Below, piece by piece: positions 47,336 to 57,099 of a stretch of 64,000 nt of DNA; the first letter of the stretch is position 1, and each line of letters begins with the position of its first letter. A model generated the notes under the pieces. That model searched no databases, was not told where the DNA came from, and saw only the letters and a list, made by a program, of their open reading frames with translations. The translations under genes and the position numbers were made by a program. The stretch comes from Ghiorsea bivora (lineage in GTDB: Bacteria > Pseudomonadota > Zetaproteobacteria > Mariprofundales > Mariprofundaceae). The stretch is from NCBI RefSeq assembly GCF_000744415.1, contig NZ_JQLW01000005.1, positions 224,650 to 288,649 on the forward strand. The letters run 5' to 3'.

Positions 47336-47587
47336 CTATTTGTTTTTCAGTAGTTCTTCTAGCTTGGCAATACGCTCTTCCATCTTTTGCAAATCTTCGC
47401 GCGCTTTTTTGAGCATGGCTTCTTGTACTTCCATACGCTCGTGGGTGACCACATCAAAGTGTGCCAATGCGCCTTCAACAATGTTTTGAATTTGGGCTTC
47501 TGCACCCATTTTTACGCCACCAAGCATTTTGATGCCTGCTGCAATTTTTTCTGAAATATCATCTAATGTTTTGCTATCTACTGCCAT
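47336..47587 (-). CDS. ubiK: ubiquinone synthesis accessory factor UbiK (BMFP protein)
   Basis: An 83-residue membrane-fusogenic protein. The N-terminal part DDISEKIAAGIKMLGGVKMG is followed by a coiled coil (EAMLKKAREDLQKMEERIAKLEELLKN). UbiK binds lipid and helps the Ubi complex in the ubiquinone pathway. It sits between ubiX and comM, and the ubiX neighbour supports a quinone role. Confidence 0.82.
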   Translation of the reverse strand: MAVDSKTLDDISEKIAAGIKMLGGVKMGAEAQIQNIVEGALAHFDVVTHERMEVQEAMLKKAREDLQKMEERIAKLEELLKNK

Positions 47588-47590
47588 GCC

Positions 47591-48211
47591 TTACTCCTTA
47601 CTTCCCCAACGAATATTTGTGCCATCATCTACATTTAAATGATCCATAATTCTGTCCACCATAAAATCCACCAAATCATCAATCGTTTTCGGCTCATGAT
47701 AAAAACCTGGCATGGCAGGAATAATGCGAACACCCATTTTGGATAGGTTATACATATGACCCAAATGAATCTCCGATAACGGTGTTTCACGTGGCACAAG
47801 CACCAAATTCTTACGCTCTTTAAGCATCACATCGGTTGCCCGCTCAATCAAATTACTCGATGCGCCCGTGGCAATACGCGCCAACGACCCCATAGAACAG
47901 GGTACAACCACCATATCCTGCATATCCGCAGAACCCGATGCTACAGGTGACATCCAATCTTTATTACCCCAACAGGTTAAATACTTGGCATCCACACCCA
48001 CAAAATCAGCGATTTCTTGTGCCATATCATCAAGGTTAGCGGTCAGTTTAAAATTCGATTCTTTATCCAACACCACACGCGCCGCATCGGAAATGAGTAG
48101 GTGTAATACAATCTCTTGTTTGGCGAGTCGCGCAATCAAACGCAGCGCATAAGGTGCGCCCGATGCACCAGTCATGGCAATAATAATGGGGCTATGTTTT
48201 TGTTTACGCAT
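47591..48211 (-). CDS. ubiX: UbiX flavin prenyltransferase
   Basis: A 206-residue prenyltransferase that makes the prenylated FMN cofactor used by UbiD decarboxylase in ubiquinone synthesis. It has GASGAPYALRL near the start, a conserved VVPCSMGSLARIATGASSNL, and the C-terminal MPGFYHEPKTIDDLVDFM. The size fits. It lies 3 bases upstream of ubiK in the same direction. The partner ubiD is not within the window. Confidence 0.92.
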   Translation of the reverse strand: MRKQKHSPIIIAMTGASGAPYALRLIARLAKQEIVLHLLISDAARVVLDKESNFKLTANLDDMAQEIADFVGVDAKYLTCWGNKDWMSPVASGSADMQDMVVVPCSMGSLARIATGASSNLIERATDVMLKERKNLVLVPRETPLSEIHLGHMYNLSKMGVRIIPAMPGFYHEPKTIDDLVDFMVDRIMDHLNVDDGTNIRWGSKE

Positions 48212-48221
48212 GATTTACCCC

Positions 48222-48953
48222 TTACAAACTAAAACTTTCGCCAAAATATAAACGGCGTGCATCTTCATTGTTTACAATCTCTTCTGCTGAACCTTTGACC
48301 AAGATTTCACCCGCTGTCATCAAATAGGCTCTATCACAAATACTCAATGTTTCGCGCACATTGTGGTCAGTAATCAAAATACCATAACCTTTATCACGCA
48401 AATCACTAATAATACCCTGAATATCTTCCACAGCAATCGGGTCAACACCTGCAAATGGCTCATCAAGCAGAACAAACTTGGGTTTAGTCACCAAACAACG
48501 GGCAATTTCAGTGCGCCGCCGTTGCCCACCCGATAAGGTATATGCCTTTTGCTCTTGCACACTCTCTAAACCAAAGTCAGCAAGTAATGCATCCAATTCT
48601 TCATGCATTTGTTCCACAGGCATGTCCAAAGTTTCAAAAATCGCTAACAAATTCTCACGTACCGTAAGTTTACGAAACACACTGGCTTCTTGCGGCAAAT
48701 AGCCAATGCCTTTGCGTGCCCTTTTGTACATCGGCATATTCACTAACGATTCACCATCTAAGGTCACATCACCACCGTCAGCTTCAACAAGCCCACACAC
48801 CATATAAAAACTTGTGGTTTTACCCGCACCATTGGCACCCAACAAGCCCACACATTCCCCTGAAAACACCTCAATACTCACGTCATGAACCACAGTTTTA
48901 TGCCCATATACCTTTTTCAGGTTTTGCGCAGATAAATGCGATTTATTCATCAC
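48222..48953 (-). CDS. lptB: LPS export ABC transporter ATP-binding protein
   Basis: A 243-residue ATPase that powers LPS extraction with LptF and LptG. Walker A is [17 protein letters not shown], the signature is [15 protein letters not shown] (LSGGQ), Walker B is [13 protein letters not shown], and the H-loop is [13 protein letters not shown]. The start [11 protein letters not shown] is usual for LptB. It overlaps lptA by 4 bases. lptF and lptG are not in the window. Confidence 0.95.
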   Translation of the reverse strand: MMNKSHLSAQNLKKVYGHKTVVHDVSIEVFSGECVGLLGANGAGKTTSFYMVCGLVEADGGDVTLDGESLVNMPMYKRARKGIGYLPQEASVFRKLTVRENLLAIFETLDMPVEQMHEELDALLADFGLESVQEQKAYTLSGGQRRRTEIARCLVTKPKFVLLDEPFAGVDPIAVEDIQGIISDLRDKGYGILITDHNVRETLSICDRAYLMTAGEILVKGSAEEIVNNEDARRLYFGESFSL

Positions 48954-49420
48954 TTGGCTTCTTCTCCAAAGGTAAACTGCACTTGTTTCCCTGACTTACC
49001 TTTGAGCACTTTAATGTTTTCTGTTGCCGTATGATATTCAATAACCTCACCTTCAAGCACACTATTCTCATCTTTGACTTGCGCATGCCCTGTCAAAACC
49101 AAAAGCTCTGAACCAGCCTCAAAAGTGGCTCTGTCAGCACTGCCTTGTTTTACCTTAGTTGTGATCATCACATGCCCTGTAGCATCCAAAGATTTCAGTT
49201 CATTTTTACCATCTATTTCTTGGTACCACACCTTCACTTTATCCGCTTTCATGACCATATCATGCCTATGCACAACAACATGCCCATAAAAATCAGCGCG
49301 TTTATCTTCTTGAAACAGCTCAAATCGATCTGCATCTACTGTCATGGTTTCTGCATAAGCTATGGGTGAAAAATGAAGCAATGCAAAACACAAACCAAAA
49401 AATAACAGCCGATTCTTCAT
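48950..49420 (-). CDS. lptA: LPS transport periplasmic protein LptA
   Basis: A 156-residue periplasmic protein that bridges the inner and outer membrane in LPS transport. The signal peptide is [21 protein letters not shown]. The OstA/LptA beta-jellyroll reads [21 protein letters not shown] and [21 protein letters not shown]. It overlaps lptC by 4 bases. Confidence 0.9.
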   Translation of the reverse strand: MKNRLLFFGLCFALLHFSPIAYAETMTVDADRFELFQEDKRADFYGHVVVHRHDMVMKADKVKVWYQEIDGKNELKSLDATGHVMITTKVKQGSADRATFEAGSELLVLTGHAQVKDENSVLEGEVIEYHTATENIKVLKGKSGKQVQFTFGEEAK

Positions 49421-49977
49421 TGTTTTTCCTCAATTTCCATATGCACGCCACCTTGAACAGAAACCCTACCCTTCTCTTGCCATACATGCATGTTTTTACC
49501 CGTAATCATCATGCCTTCTTTTTTCATCACAAATGCATCAGGAATATATAACACATTTTTTTTCTGATAAAAATAAAGCGTTTCACTTTGTAGGTTCCAT
49601 CCAAGGAATAATACCAACACGCTACCCTTAAGGTGAACCGTACCCCTTTTTTTATCATAATCACCTGTGTCCCCTTCAATGGGAATCACCTGCCGAGAAG
49701 CTGTATATAAATAAATCAACGGCTGCACTAAAAGCAGCATATTTCCCTTTTCTACTGCACTTTTTGCCTGCAAACGCCAGTTTAAACTATCCCCTTGGTA
49801 TGCTTTAATGTCTGGGTTGGTCACACGGCTTCCCGCTTGAATCGCAGCCACATCCAACACTTCTTGTATGCTATGTTTTGCTGTCAGCATAAAATATGCA
49901 GCCAGCATCGTACTACCGACACTTAAACCCACAAAAGTCCATTTTAGCCACGTTAACACGACTGTTACCAGCCGCAA
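49417..49977 (-). CDS. lptC: LPS export protein LptC
   Basis: A 186-residue single-span inner-membrane protein of the LptC (DUF1239) family. The N-terminal helix LTWLKWTFVGLSVGSTMLAAY is followed by a periplasmic OstA-like beta-structure (TNPDIKAYQGDSLNWRLQAK, ITGKNMHVWQEKGRVSVQGG). It passes LPS from LptB2FG to LptA. Its start overlaps the kdsC stop by 13 bases. Confidence 0.85.
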   Translation of the reverse strand: MRLVTVVLTWLKWTFVGLSVGSTMLAAYFMLTAKHSIQEVLDVAAIQAGSRVTNPDIKAYQGDSLNWRLQAKSAVEKGNMLLLVQPLIYLYTASRQVIPIEGDTGDYDKKRGTVHLKGSVLVLFLGWNLQSETLYFYQKKNVLYIPDAFVMKKEGMMITGKNMHVWQEKGRVSVQGGVHMEIEEKQ

Positions 49978-50525
49978 TCCTGTGGGGTAACACCATACGC
50001 CTGCTCTAAAATATGCTCCCAGCCACCGTTGGCTAAAATCAAACCTTCACATAGTTGACGCACCGCACCATGTCCCCCAGCATATTCAGAGACCCATGTT
50101 GCATGTTTGAGTACACCCACAAAAGCATTGGATGGTGCGCTTTGTAAGCGGCATTGGCGCATGGCTGGCAAATCAATCACATCATCACCCATATAAGCAC
50201 AATCTTGCGGTAAAATACCCGCCTGCTCACACAAGTCTTTCAAACCATCCGCTTTACGCAAACTACCTTGTATCAAATACTTAATACCCAAGTCTGCAGC
50301 CCTATGTGCAACCACTTTGGATTTTCGCCCTGTTAGAATGGCAACCTCAATACCTGCTCGCTGCAACATTTTAATGCCATGCCCGTCGCGTACATTAAAA
50401 TTCTTAATTTCATCCCCGTTATCCGTCATGGTAACATGCCCTTCCGTCAGCACACCATCCACATCCAACACCAACATTTTAATGCCTTTGGCAACGTCTA
50501 AAGGGAAACTTTGATATGAATTCAT
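49965..50525 (-). CDS. kdsC: 3-deoxy-D-manno-octulosonate 8-phosphate phosphatase
   Basis: A 186-residue HAD-family phosphatase that makes KDO from KDO 8-phosphate. Motif 1 is MLVLDVDGVLTEG, with the nucleophile Asp. Motif 2 is AILTGRKS, and the later YMGDDVIDLPAMRQC is motif 3/4. It overlaps kdsD by 4 bases. Confidence 0.94.
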   Translation of the reverse strand: MNSYQSFPLDVAKGIKMLVLDVDGVLTEGHVTMTDNGDEIKNFNVRDGHGIKMLQRAGIEVAILTGRKSKVVAHRAADLGIKYLIQGSLRKADGLKDLCEQAGILPQDCAYMGDDVIDLPAMRQCRLQSAPSNAFVGVLKHATWVSEYAGGHGAVRQLCEGLILANGGWEHILEQAYGVTPQDCGW

Positions 50526-51505
50526 GCAATACCTGCCTGTAATAAATCGTGAAGATGCACCACACCCACCAACTCATCATTTTTGTTGGTTACAAACAAT
50601 ACTGTCACTTTCTTTTCTTCCATCAAACGCACAGCTTCACTGGCCAAATGCGTTTCTTCAATCGTATGTGGCGATGGGTGCATCACTGAAACAACAGGTG
50701 TGGTCATGTCCAACTGCCCATCCTGTTGTAAAATTCGCCTTAAATCACCATCGGTTAAGCAACCTTCTAACTTCTTAGGTTCACCAATTCCAGTAATGCC
50801 TAAACGGTAACTACTCATGGTATAAATCGCATCAGAAAGGTGAGCCTGAGGCGAAACCATGGGTATTTTATCACCCACTTGCATCACATCAGCTACCGTC
50901 ATTAAACGGCGACCAAGGCTTCCAGCAGGGTGAACGCGTGCAAAATCTTCAGGCTGAATACCACGATGTTTAAGGACAACCACAGCAAGCGCATCACCCA
51001 AGGCTAGAGTCGCAGTCGTGGACGCTGTAGGTGCTAAATTCATCGGACAAGCCTCTTCTGTGACGGGGATATGCAATAAAAATTCTGCATGTTGTGCCAA
51101 GGTAGAGGTTTTACCACCTGTCATCGCAATGATTGGCGCACCCAATCGTTTAATGGTTGGCAACAAACCACAGACTTCATCCGTCTCACCACTGTGTGAC
51201 AATGCCAACACAGCATCATCACTGGTAATCATACCTAAATCACCATGCTGTGCTTCTGCAGCATGCACAAAAAAAGCAGGTGTACCTGTGGACGCAAAAG
51301 TTGCCGCAATTTTACGCGCAATAATACCTGACTTGCCCATGCCTATAATGACAAGTTTACCCTTAAGCTGTAAAATTAGTGATGCTGCTTTCACAAAATC
51401 AATATTCAAAGCTGACTTTTGCATTTCCAAAGCGGCTATTTCTATATCAAGTACCTTTTCAGCTTGAGCAACCCATATTTGTTGGTGTTGAATATCATTG
51501 GTCAT
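50522..51505 (-). CDS. kdsD: D-arabinose 5-phosphate isomerase
   Basis: A 327-residue enzyme converting ribulose 5-phosphate to arabinose 5-phosphate for KDO synthesis. The SIS sugar-isomerase domain comes first (LVIIGMGKSGIIARKIAATF, ALSHSGETDEV). Two CBS domains follow from about residue 205 (VADVMQVGDKIPMVSPQA, CLTDGDLRRIL). It belongs to the KDO/LPS block with kdsC and lptCAB. This order matches E. coli. Confidence 0.93.
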   Translation of the reverse strand: MTNDIQHQQIWVAQAEKVLDIEIAALEMQKSALNIDFVKAASLILQLKGKLVIIGMGKSGIIARKIAATFASTGTPAFFVHAAEAQHGDLGMITSDDAVLALSHSGETDEVCGLLPTIKRLGAPIIAMTGGKTSTLAQHAEFLLHIPVTEEACPMNLAPTASTTATLALGDALAVVVLKHRGIQPEDFARVHPAGSLGRRLMTVADVMQVGDKIPMVSPQAHLSDAIYTMSSYRLGITGIGEPKKLEGCLTDGDLRRILQQDGQLDMTTPVVSVMHPSPHTIEETHLASEAVRLMEEKKVTVLFVTNKNDELVGVVHLHDLLQAGIA

Positions 51506-51508
51506 GAT

Positions 51509-52774
51509 TTATCCCCATGCATTTAATTGGCTTTGCACAGCCATGATTTGCATCATTTCTTTCGCTTTTAAGCGAAATGCTGTGATTTCTGTTTTAGGAA
51601 CTGGTTTTGCAGCTTTGTGTTTCACCCGTAAAGGATTAACCGCTCTACCTCTTGATCTAAATTCAAAATGAAGATGTGGGCCAGTCGCTAAGCCACTCAT
51701 GCCCACATAACCAATAATTTGCCCTTGTTTAACAAAGCTACCTTTTCTTATCCCTTTAGCATAGCGACGCATATGTGCATAAGCAGTAGAATGAATACCA
51801 TTGGTATGTCTTATTTCTATAAAGCGTCCATAACCACCTTTCCAACCTTTATAAACCACTTTACCATCTCCGATGGCACGGATGGGGGTTCCTGCTTTGG
51901 CAGCATAATCAACCCCACGATGGGCTCGTGTATATCCTAAAATAGGATGTTTACGGGATACTGAAAAACGAGATGAAATTCGCGAATAACGAACTGGAGA
52001 TTTTAAATATGTTTTGCGAAGGTTTCTTCCTTCGGCATCATAATACTCGATATTACCTTTTTTATCTTTATAACGTATAGCTGTGTAAACATGACCTCTA
52101 TTGATGAACTCTGCCGATAAAATGGTATAATCAACGCGTCTACCTTCATCATCAAAAGATTCTTCATACAACACTTTAAAAGCATCGCCTTTGCGTAGAT
52201 CCCTTACAAAATCAATATCCCAAGCAAAAATATTCACCAATTGAATCGTTAAAGCATCTTCTAAACCCGCCTTACCCGCATCGTAAAACAAACTATCTTG
52301 GATGACACCTTCCACCATATTTGTTCGAGTAAATAAAGGGCGTTGCACCATTTCCGCTCGCCATGTTTTACCTGGTTCAGCTGTTAAAACCAAACGTTCT
52401 TTGGCATCAATTTGATATGTGATTTCAATAGATTGATCACTTACCTTTTTCTGAAACTTATGACCAATATGTACATTTTTTAAATTATAAACGGGTGCAG
52501 CAGCATGGATGATATTAGCTGCTTCGGATGCAGGAAGTCCTAACCTTGCCAAGACTAAACCTGCCGTATCACCGCTTTTAACCGCCTCTGTTCTTCCAAC
52601 ATCATGAACAGCTTGAATGGATGGTAAAATCCACTCATTGTGTGCCACAGGTGTATCATCACGCCCTGCATTACCTTGTATTGATGTTATAAACATTACA
52701 AATATCAAAAAAAGTATTGCTGTTAATAAAAAGCCGTGTTTCCCCCACCTTTTTATAAAAGAAGTCATAAACAC
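51509..52774 (-). CDS. M23-family peptidoglycan metalloendopeptidase
   Basis: A 421-residue protein with an N-terminal membrane anchor (FLLTAILFLIFVMFITSI). A LysM/OapA-like segment in the middle (VKSGDTAGLVLARLGLPASEA) precedes the M23 domain. The zinc ligands are HRGVDYAAKAGTPIRAIGDG (His and Asp) and the final GPHLHFEFRS (HxH). It is like MepM/NlpD relatives that cut peptidoglycan cross-links, and should act in the periplasm. It lies between kdsD and parB on the same strand. Confidence 0.88.
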   Translation of the reverse strand: MFMTSFIKRWGKHGFLLTAILFLIFVMFITSIQGNAGRDDTPVAHNEWILPSIQAVHDVGRTEAVKSGDTAGLVLARLGLPASEAANIIHAAAPVYNLKNVHIGHKFQKKVSDQSIEITYQIDAKERLVLTAEPGKTWRAEMVQRPLFTRTNMVEGVIQDSLFYDAGKAGLEDALTIQLVNIFAWDIDFVRDLRKGDAFKVLYEESFDDEGRRVDYTILSAEFINRGHVYTAIRYKDKKGNIEYYDAEGRNLRKTYLKSPVRYSRISSRFSVSRKHPILGYTRAHRGVDYAAKAGTPIRAIGDGKVVYKGWKGGYGRFIEIRHTNGIHSTAYAHMRRYAKGIRKGSFVKQGQIIGYVGMSGLATGPHLHFEFRSRGRAVNPLRVKHKAAKPVPKTEITAFRLKAKEMMQIMAVQSQLNAWG

Positions 52775-52778
52775 TTGG

Positions 52779-53633
52779 TTATTGGTAACCTCTCAGGCTT
52801 TTTATAATCCTATCTAACTCTTGTTTGTGCGCAAAAGCAATTTTAACTTCACCAGAACCATCTTTCTTCCGCGTTAAACTTACTGTTAAACCCAAGTTTC
52901 GTTTCAACTCTTCACTCAGTGCCTGAATATCAGCATCAATTTCATTTTTAGCAGGCTTGGATGCATTGGCCTTTCTTGCCTCCTTTTCCATCTGCCTTGC
53001 GCTCCAACCTTTTTCAACGCATGTTTTTGCCAGTGTAATTGCATCCACCGCAGCAAGACCAACCAATGGTCTAGCATGCCCCATATTAAGTTTTCGTTCC
53101 TCTAACATAACTTGTACTGCTTCTGGCAGCTGCAAAAGGCGAATCAAATTACTTACCTGAACCCGCGAAACACCGATACTTTCGGCAACCTGTTGTTGTG
53201 TATAATTAAACTCTTCCATCAACCTTCTGTACGCACGTGCTGACTCTACTGCTGTTAAATCATCACGCTGTTCATTCTCAACAATGGCAAGTTCTAACGC
53301 CTGTAAATCATCAACCTCTCGAACCACAGCAGGAATTTCATGCAACTTTGCCATTTGCGAAGCACGCCAGCGTCGCTCCCCTGCAATTAACTCATAACCA
53401 TCGCCCTGTGGACGAATCAAAATTGGCATCAAAACACCATCGCGTTTAATCGAATTTGCGAGTGCTTGTAACTCATCTTTATCAAAATTAGAACGTGGCT
53501 GATACTTATTTGGTTTGATTTTGGATATTGATATTAATGTTGCCTGCGCCAAAACCTCTGGTGTTGGTTTATCACCCAACAATGCATTCAAACCTCTTCC
53601 CAAAGCTTGTCTCTTCTTTTGTGGTGTTTTCAT
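52779..53633 (-). CDS. parB: chromosome partitioning protein ParB
   Basis: A 284-residue CTPase clamp that binds parS. It starts with RQALGRGLNALLGD, usual for chromosomal ParB. The ParB/sulfiredoxin-type domain shows KPNKYQPRSNFD and GERRWRASQMAKL with the CTP-binding arginines. The helix-turn-helix is FNYTQQQVAESIGVSRVQVSN. The C-terminal dimerisation segment is KDGSGEVKIAFAHKQELDRI. parA lies upstream; two parS sites are nearby. Confidence 0.95.
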   Translation of the reverse strand: MKTPQKKRQALGRGLNALLGDKPTPEVLAQATLISISKIKPNKYQPRSNFDKDELQALANSIKRDGVLMPILIRPQGDGYELIAGERRWRASQMAKLHEIPAVVREVDDLQALELAIVENEQRDDLTAVESARAYRRLMEEFNYTQQQVAESIGVSRVQVSNLIRLLQLPEAVQVMLEERKLNMGHARPLVGLAAVDAITLAKTCVEKGWSARQMEKEARKANASKPAKNEIDADIQALSEELKRNLGLTVSLTRKKDGSGEVKIAFAHKQELDRIIKSLRGYQ

Positions 53634-53661
53634 AGCTTTCCCTACCCTTCTCTATTACGCA

Positions 53662-54453
53662 TTAAACAGCAATTGATTCGCGCTGCATCATTTCTTGTGC
53701 AACTTGAAAATATGCCTGTGCGCCCTTTGAGCGTAAGTCATGATACATCACAGGTAAACCATAACTCGGTGCTTCCGACAAACGCACATTTCTCGGAACG
53801 ACTGCTTCATAAACCTGAGCACCGAAATACTCACGCACATCCTTTTCAACCTGGCTTGATAAATTATTCCTTCTATCCACCATCGTTAACAGAATACCTT
53901 CAATTTCTAAATGTTCATTTAGATTTGCCCGCACACGACGAATAGTATCCATAAGCTGACTCAAACCTTCCATGGCATAAAACTCAGTCTGCAAGGTCAC
54001 TAGCACGCGATCAGAAGCTGTAAGCGCATTGATGGTCAGCATATTTAATGCTGGTGGACAGTCTATAATCACATAATCAAATGGCTCACCTTCATAATTT
54101 CGCAAGCAGGTTTTTAAAATTTCTTCTCTCGCGTTTAAGTTTACCAATTCAACTTCAGAGCCCGATAAATCAATTGTCGCAGGAACCAAATACAAACCCT
54201 CACAATCTGTTTCTATAATTGCTTCTTTAAGGTCTTCCCCGTGACTTAGCAGCTCATACATACCTACTTTTACGTTATCCTTATCCACCCCCAACCCCGA
54301 TGTTGTATTGCCTTGAGGGTCCAAATCCAAGACCAAAACACGCTTATCAAATGCTGATAGCGACGCTGCTAAATTAATACTTGTGGTGGTTTTCCCTACT
54401 CCCCCTTTCTGGTTTGCAATTGAAAACACGGGTCCTAAATTTTTATGTTTCAC
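53662..54453 (-). CDS. parA: chromosome partitioning ATPase ParA
   Basis: A Walker-type ATPase that positions the ParB-parS complex. The deviant Walker A is ANQKGGVGKTTTSINLA near residue 14; the switch region is DYVIIDCPPALNML. The frame is open to a GTG at 54483, but I prefer GTG at 54453 because GGAGG at about 54462-54466 is then 8 bases upstream. On that reading the parS site at 54446-54461 sits between the ribosome site and the start. The last bases overlap rsmG. The product from 54453 is 263 residues. Confidence 0.93.
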   Translation of the reverse strand: MKHKNLGPVFSIANQKGGVGKTTTSINLAASLSAFDKRVLVLDLDPQGNTTSGLGVDKDNVKVGMYELLSHGEDLKEAIIETDCEGLYLVPATIDLSGSEVELVNLNAREEILKTCLRNYEGEPFDYVIIDCPPALNMLTINALTASDRVLVTLQTEFYAMEGLSQLMDTIRRVRANLNEHLEIEGILLTMVDRRNNLSSQVEKDVREYFGAQVYEAVVPRNVRLSEAPSYGLPVMYHDLRSKGAQAYFQVAQEMMQRESIAV

Positions 54454-55015
54454 GTGAAACACCTCCAACACCTTCTTTTCCACCTTTAATGTAACAAGCT
54501 ATTCTTTGCATATCTTTAGGTCGATAATCCTCATGTAAACACCAACCATCAACGACAGGTAAAACCGCTTCATCTGGAACTGGCAACACAGCTTTGCCAC
54601 CATCAATGATATGTTTATCACACATTCGCAATAAAAGACGAACCTCAGAAACAGCTCTTGCTACACATACTGTCGCTTTCAACGGATCTAAATCATTAAT
54701 ATCTGCATCATAAGCAACCGCATTTAACTTCAATTTCCGTATAACATGACGTATAAACTCTGTTCGTTTTTTTCTTCGCTCAACCAAAACACCGTGAATA
54801 TTTTCATTATGTATTAAAAGAGGTATTCCAGGTACACCCATACCACTACCAATATCTAAAACTACATCCTTATCATCAATCCATTTCGATAAAGCAACAG
54901 AGGGTTTGATAAAAGTTTGATAAAACAAACCTGAATCTTTAATCGAAGTGAGATTTAAAACCTTACGAAACTTCATCACTTCATCACAATACAGTTGTTG
55001 TTTAGCATCAGCCAT
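54443..55015 (-). CDS. rsmG: 16S rRNA (guanine527-N7)-methyltransferase
   Basis: A 190-residue SAM-dependent enzyme, also called GidB. Motif I is VVLDIGSGMGVPGIPLLI, then VLVERRKKRTEFIRHV, CVARAVSEVRLLLRMC, and the C-terminal Lys/Gly-rich tail. It methylates G527 of 16S rRNA. It overlaps mnmG by one base (TAATG) and ends within parS and the parA start. The order mnmG-rsmG-parA-parB is a classic origin-proximal set. Confidence 0.92.
   Translation of the reverse strand: MADAKQQLYCDEVMKFRKVLNLTSIKDSGLFYQTFIKPSVALSKWIDDKDVVLDIGSGMGVPGIPLLIHNENIHGVLVERRKKRTEFIRHVIRKLKLNAVAYDADINDLDPLKATVCVARAVSEVRLLLRMCDKHIIDGGKAVLPVPDEAVLPVVDGWCLHEDYRPKDMQRIACYIKGGKEGVGGVSRET
54446..54461. other. parS centromere site 1
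   Basis: TGTTTCACGTGAAACA, a perfect 16-bp palindrome matching the bacterial parS consensus. It lies in the overlap of the rsmG end and the parA start, within the parA translation initiation region. ParB bound here would spread along the parAB operon, and could repress parA. Confidence 0.95.
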
Positions 55016-56907
55016 TACAACTCCCCTTTGAGCTGTGACCTAGACTTCAACCATATCAACATACAACTAATCGCCGCTGGTGTAACACCTGATATTTGCG
55101 ATGCTTGCGCTAAGGTTTGAGGAAGACTTGAAGATAACTTTTGACGAACTTCAGTACTCAAACCTAAAACATCCGCATAGTTAATATCTGATGGTATTAG
55201 GATTTTTTCTAAATTCTTAAATTTATCAACCTCAAGTTGTTGTTTATCCAAATACCCATCGTAATGCAATAAAGCTCGTACTGACACTTCATCTCTAGCA
55301 TTCAACTCACCTAGCTCCAGCAAGGGTAAGACTTTACTCACTTCAACATCTGCACGGTGACAATACGATGCAATAGGCATACCCTGCTTGGGTACAGGTA
55401 ATGATAGGTCATGAAGTTTCTTAATCCATACCTTGCCTGAACCAACAGTAATATTTTTTATCGCCTCTTTAGCTTTTTTATAAACTTTAGACCTTTGTTC
55501 ATAACAGGAAACCCAAGGTTCTTTAAGTAAACCAAGTTTTAATGCATGACCTGATAAACGCATATCTGCATTATCTTCACGCAATTGTAGACGAAATTCA
55601 GCTCTAGACGTGAACATACGATAAGGCTCACTCACTCCCTTATGAACCAAATCATCAACCATCACACCAATGTATGACTCTGAACGCGTTGGTACCCAAA
55701 CCTCCAACCCCAGTGCTTTAGAGGCAGCGTTAATACCAGCCAATAAACCTTGTGCTCCAGCTTCTTCATAACCCGTTGTTCCATTAATTTGCCCAGCATG
55801 AAACAAACCAGAAACCTTTTTACACTCCAGTGTTAATCTAAGCTCAGTAGGATCAACATAATCATATTCAATTGCATAACCAGGGCGAATAATATTAACG
55901 TTCTCCAACCCCTTGATAGAGCGTAAAAACCTCCATTGAACATCAATCGGTAATGATGTTGAAATACCATTGGGATAAACCTCAGCATGATCATTACCTT
56001 CAGGTTCTAAAAATATTTGGTGACTTGATTTGTCAGCAAAACGCACAACCTTATCTTCAATACTTGGGCAATAACGCGGCCCTTTACTTTCAATCTGCCC
56101 AGAAAACATTGGTGAACGTTCTAAGTTATCTCTAATAATATCATGTGTCTTTTCATTGGTTCGTGCAATAGCACAATTTTCTTGTACTTGCGTGACCTGC
56201 TGATGTAAAATAGAAAAAGGAATAGCCGAGGTATCTCCAGGTTGCTGCTCCAAACTACTCCAATCAATTGTTCTTTTATCCAACCTAGGAGGAGTTCCTG
56301 TTTTAAGGCGACCCACACGAAACTCTTTCTGATAAAGCTCCTGTGTAAGATAATCAATTGAGGCATCCCCCAAACGACCCGCTGGAAACCGTTTATCTCC
56401 AATATGAATCAAACCACCAAGGAAAGTCCCTGTCGTTAAAATTACTGTAGGTGCAAAATGAGCCACACCAAAATTATCAACGACACCTTGAATCGCACCT
56501 TGATCAAACAGTAGATTATTAATACTACCTTGGTACAAATGCAGCCCATCTTGTTCATCCAATAATTTACGCATAGCAATATGGTACAAACGTCTATCAC
56601 ACTGTGCTCTTGTAGCCTGAACAGCAGGTCCTTTGCGTTGGTTAAGTATCCTATATTGAAGCGCTGCTTTATCGGCAACAAGCCCCATAACCCCACCCAA
56701 GGCATCAATTTCTTTAACCAAATGCCCTTTGCCCACACCACCAATAGCAGGGTTACATGACATCTTAGCTATTGTATCAAGATTTTGTGTAATGAGTCGA
56801 ACTTTAGCACCACGGCGTGCTGCAGCCATTGCAGCCTCACAACCTGCATGCCCTGCACCAATTACTAAAACATCAACTTCACCATCTGGGTGTTTCACGT
56901 GAAACAT
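55015..56907 (-). CDS. mnmG: tRNA uridine-34 5-carboxymethylaminomethyl modification enzyme
   Basis: FAD enzyme that, with MnmE, modifies U34 of certain tRNAs (also GidA). The FAD motif [20 protein letters not shown] is near the start, then [14 protein letters not shown] and [20 protein letters not shown]. From ATG 56907 the length is 630 residues (E. coli 629). ATG 56925 is an alternative with six more residues; the frame is open to 57003. Neither ATG has a clear ribosome site. Codons 1-6 (MFHVKH) are parS site 2. It overlaps rsmG by one base. Confidence 0.93.
   Translation of the reverse strand: MFHVKHPDGEVDVLVIGAGHAGCEAAMAAARRGAKVRLITQNLDTIAKMSCNPAIGGVGKGHLVKEIDALGGVMGLVADKAALQYRILNQRKGPAVQATRAQCDRRLYHIAMRKLLDEQDGLHLYQGSINNLLFDQGAIQGVVDNFGVAHFAPTVILTTGTFLGGLIHIGDKRFPAGRLGDASIDYLTQELYQKEFRVGRLKTGTPPRLDKRTIDWSSLEQQPGDTSAIPFSILHQQVTQVQENCAIARTNEKTHDIIRDNLERSPMFSGQIESKGPRYCPSIEDKVVRFADKSSHQIFLEPEGNDHAEVYPNGISTSLPIDVQWRFLRSIKGLENVNIIRPGYAIEYDYVDPTELRLTLECKKVSGLFHAGQINGTTGYEEAGAQGLLAGINAASKALGLEVWVPTRSESYIGVMVDDLVHKGVSEPYRMFTSRAEFRLQLREDNADMRLSGHALKLGLLKEPWVSCYEQRSKVYKKAKEAIKNITVGSGKVWIKKLHDLSLPVPKQGMPIASYCHRADVEVSKVLPLLELGELNARDEVSVRALLHYDGYLDKQQLEVDKFKNLEKILIPSDINYADVLGLSTEVRQKLSSSLPQTLAQASQISGVTPAAISCMLIWLKSRSQLKGEL
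56891..56906. other. parS centromere site 2
   Basis: A second exact copy of TGTTTCACGTGAAACA, spanning codons 1-6 of mnmG. With the site at 54446 it gives two parS within 2.5 kb, about 2.3 and 4.7 kb left of the predicted origin. Confidence 0.95.
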
Positions 56908-57048
56908 ATTTTGATTATTCGACATGATGAAATCATATGAAATAAGAAGGAACTTTCTATAAAATAATTTAAGAATGATAAAAAATACAATATTTAGACA
57001 CAAAAACCGAAATAAACAAGTATAGGGAGTGCTACCATAAAAAACAAA

Positions 57049-57080
57049 AAAAAAGGGTGGCTTAAGAAGCCACCCTTTTT
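57049..57080 (-). terminator. intrinsic terminator downstream of prk
   Basis: AAAAGGGTGGCTT / AAGCCACCCTTTT, a 13-bp perfect stem with a 3-base loop, followed on the minus strand by a T-run. It begins 20 bases after the prk stop and insulates mnmG from the prk transcript. The plus-strand reading also ends in T residues, but no plus-strand gene leads into it. Confidence 0.93.
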
Positions 57081-57099
57081 AACATCTTTTCTGATTAGA

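Noticed and set aside
47785-47800. Third parS-like sequence GTTTCACGTGGCAC in ubiX
   Set aside because: Only the left half matches the parS palindrome; the right half differs, so ParB binding is unlikely.
57049-57080. Part of the origin or a dif site
   Set aside because: It is a 13-bp perfect stem with a T-run, best read as a terminator, and does not resemble the dif consensus.
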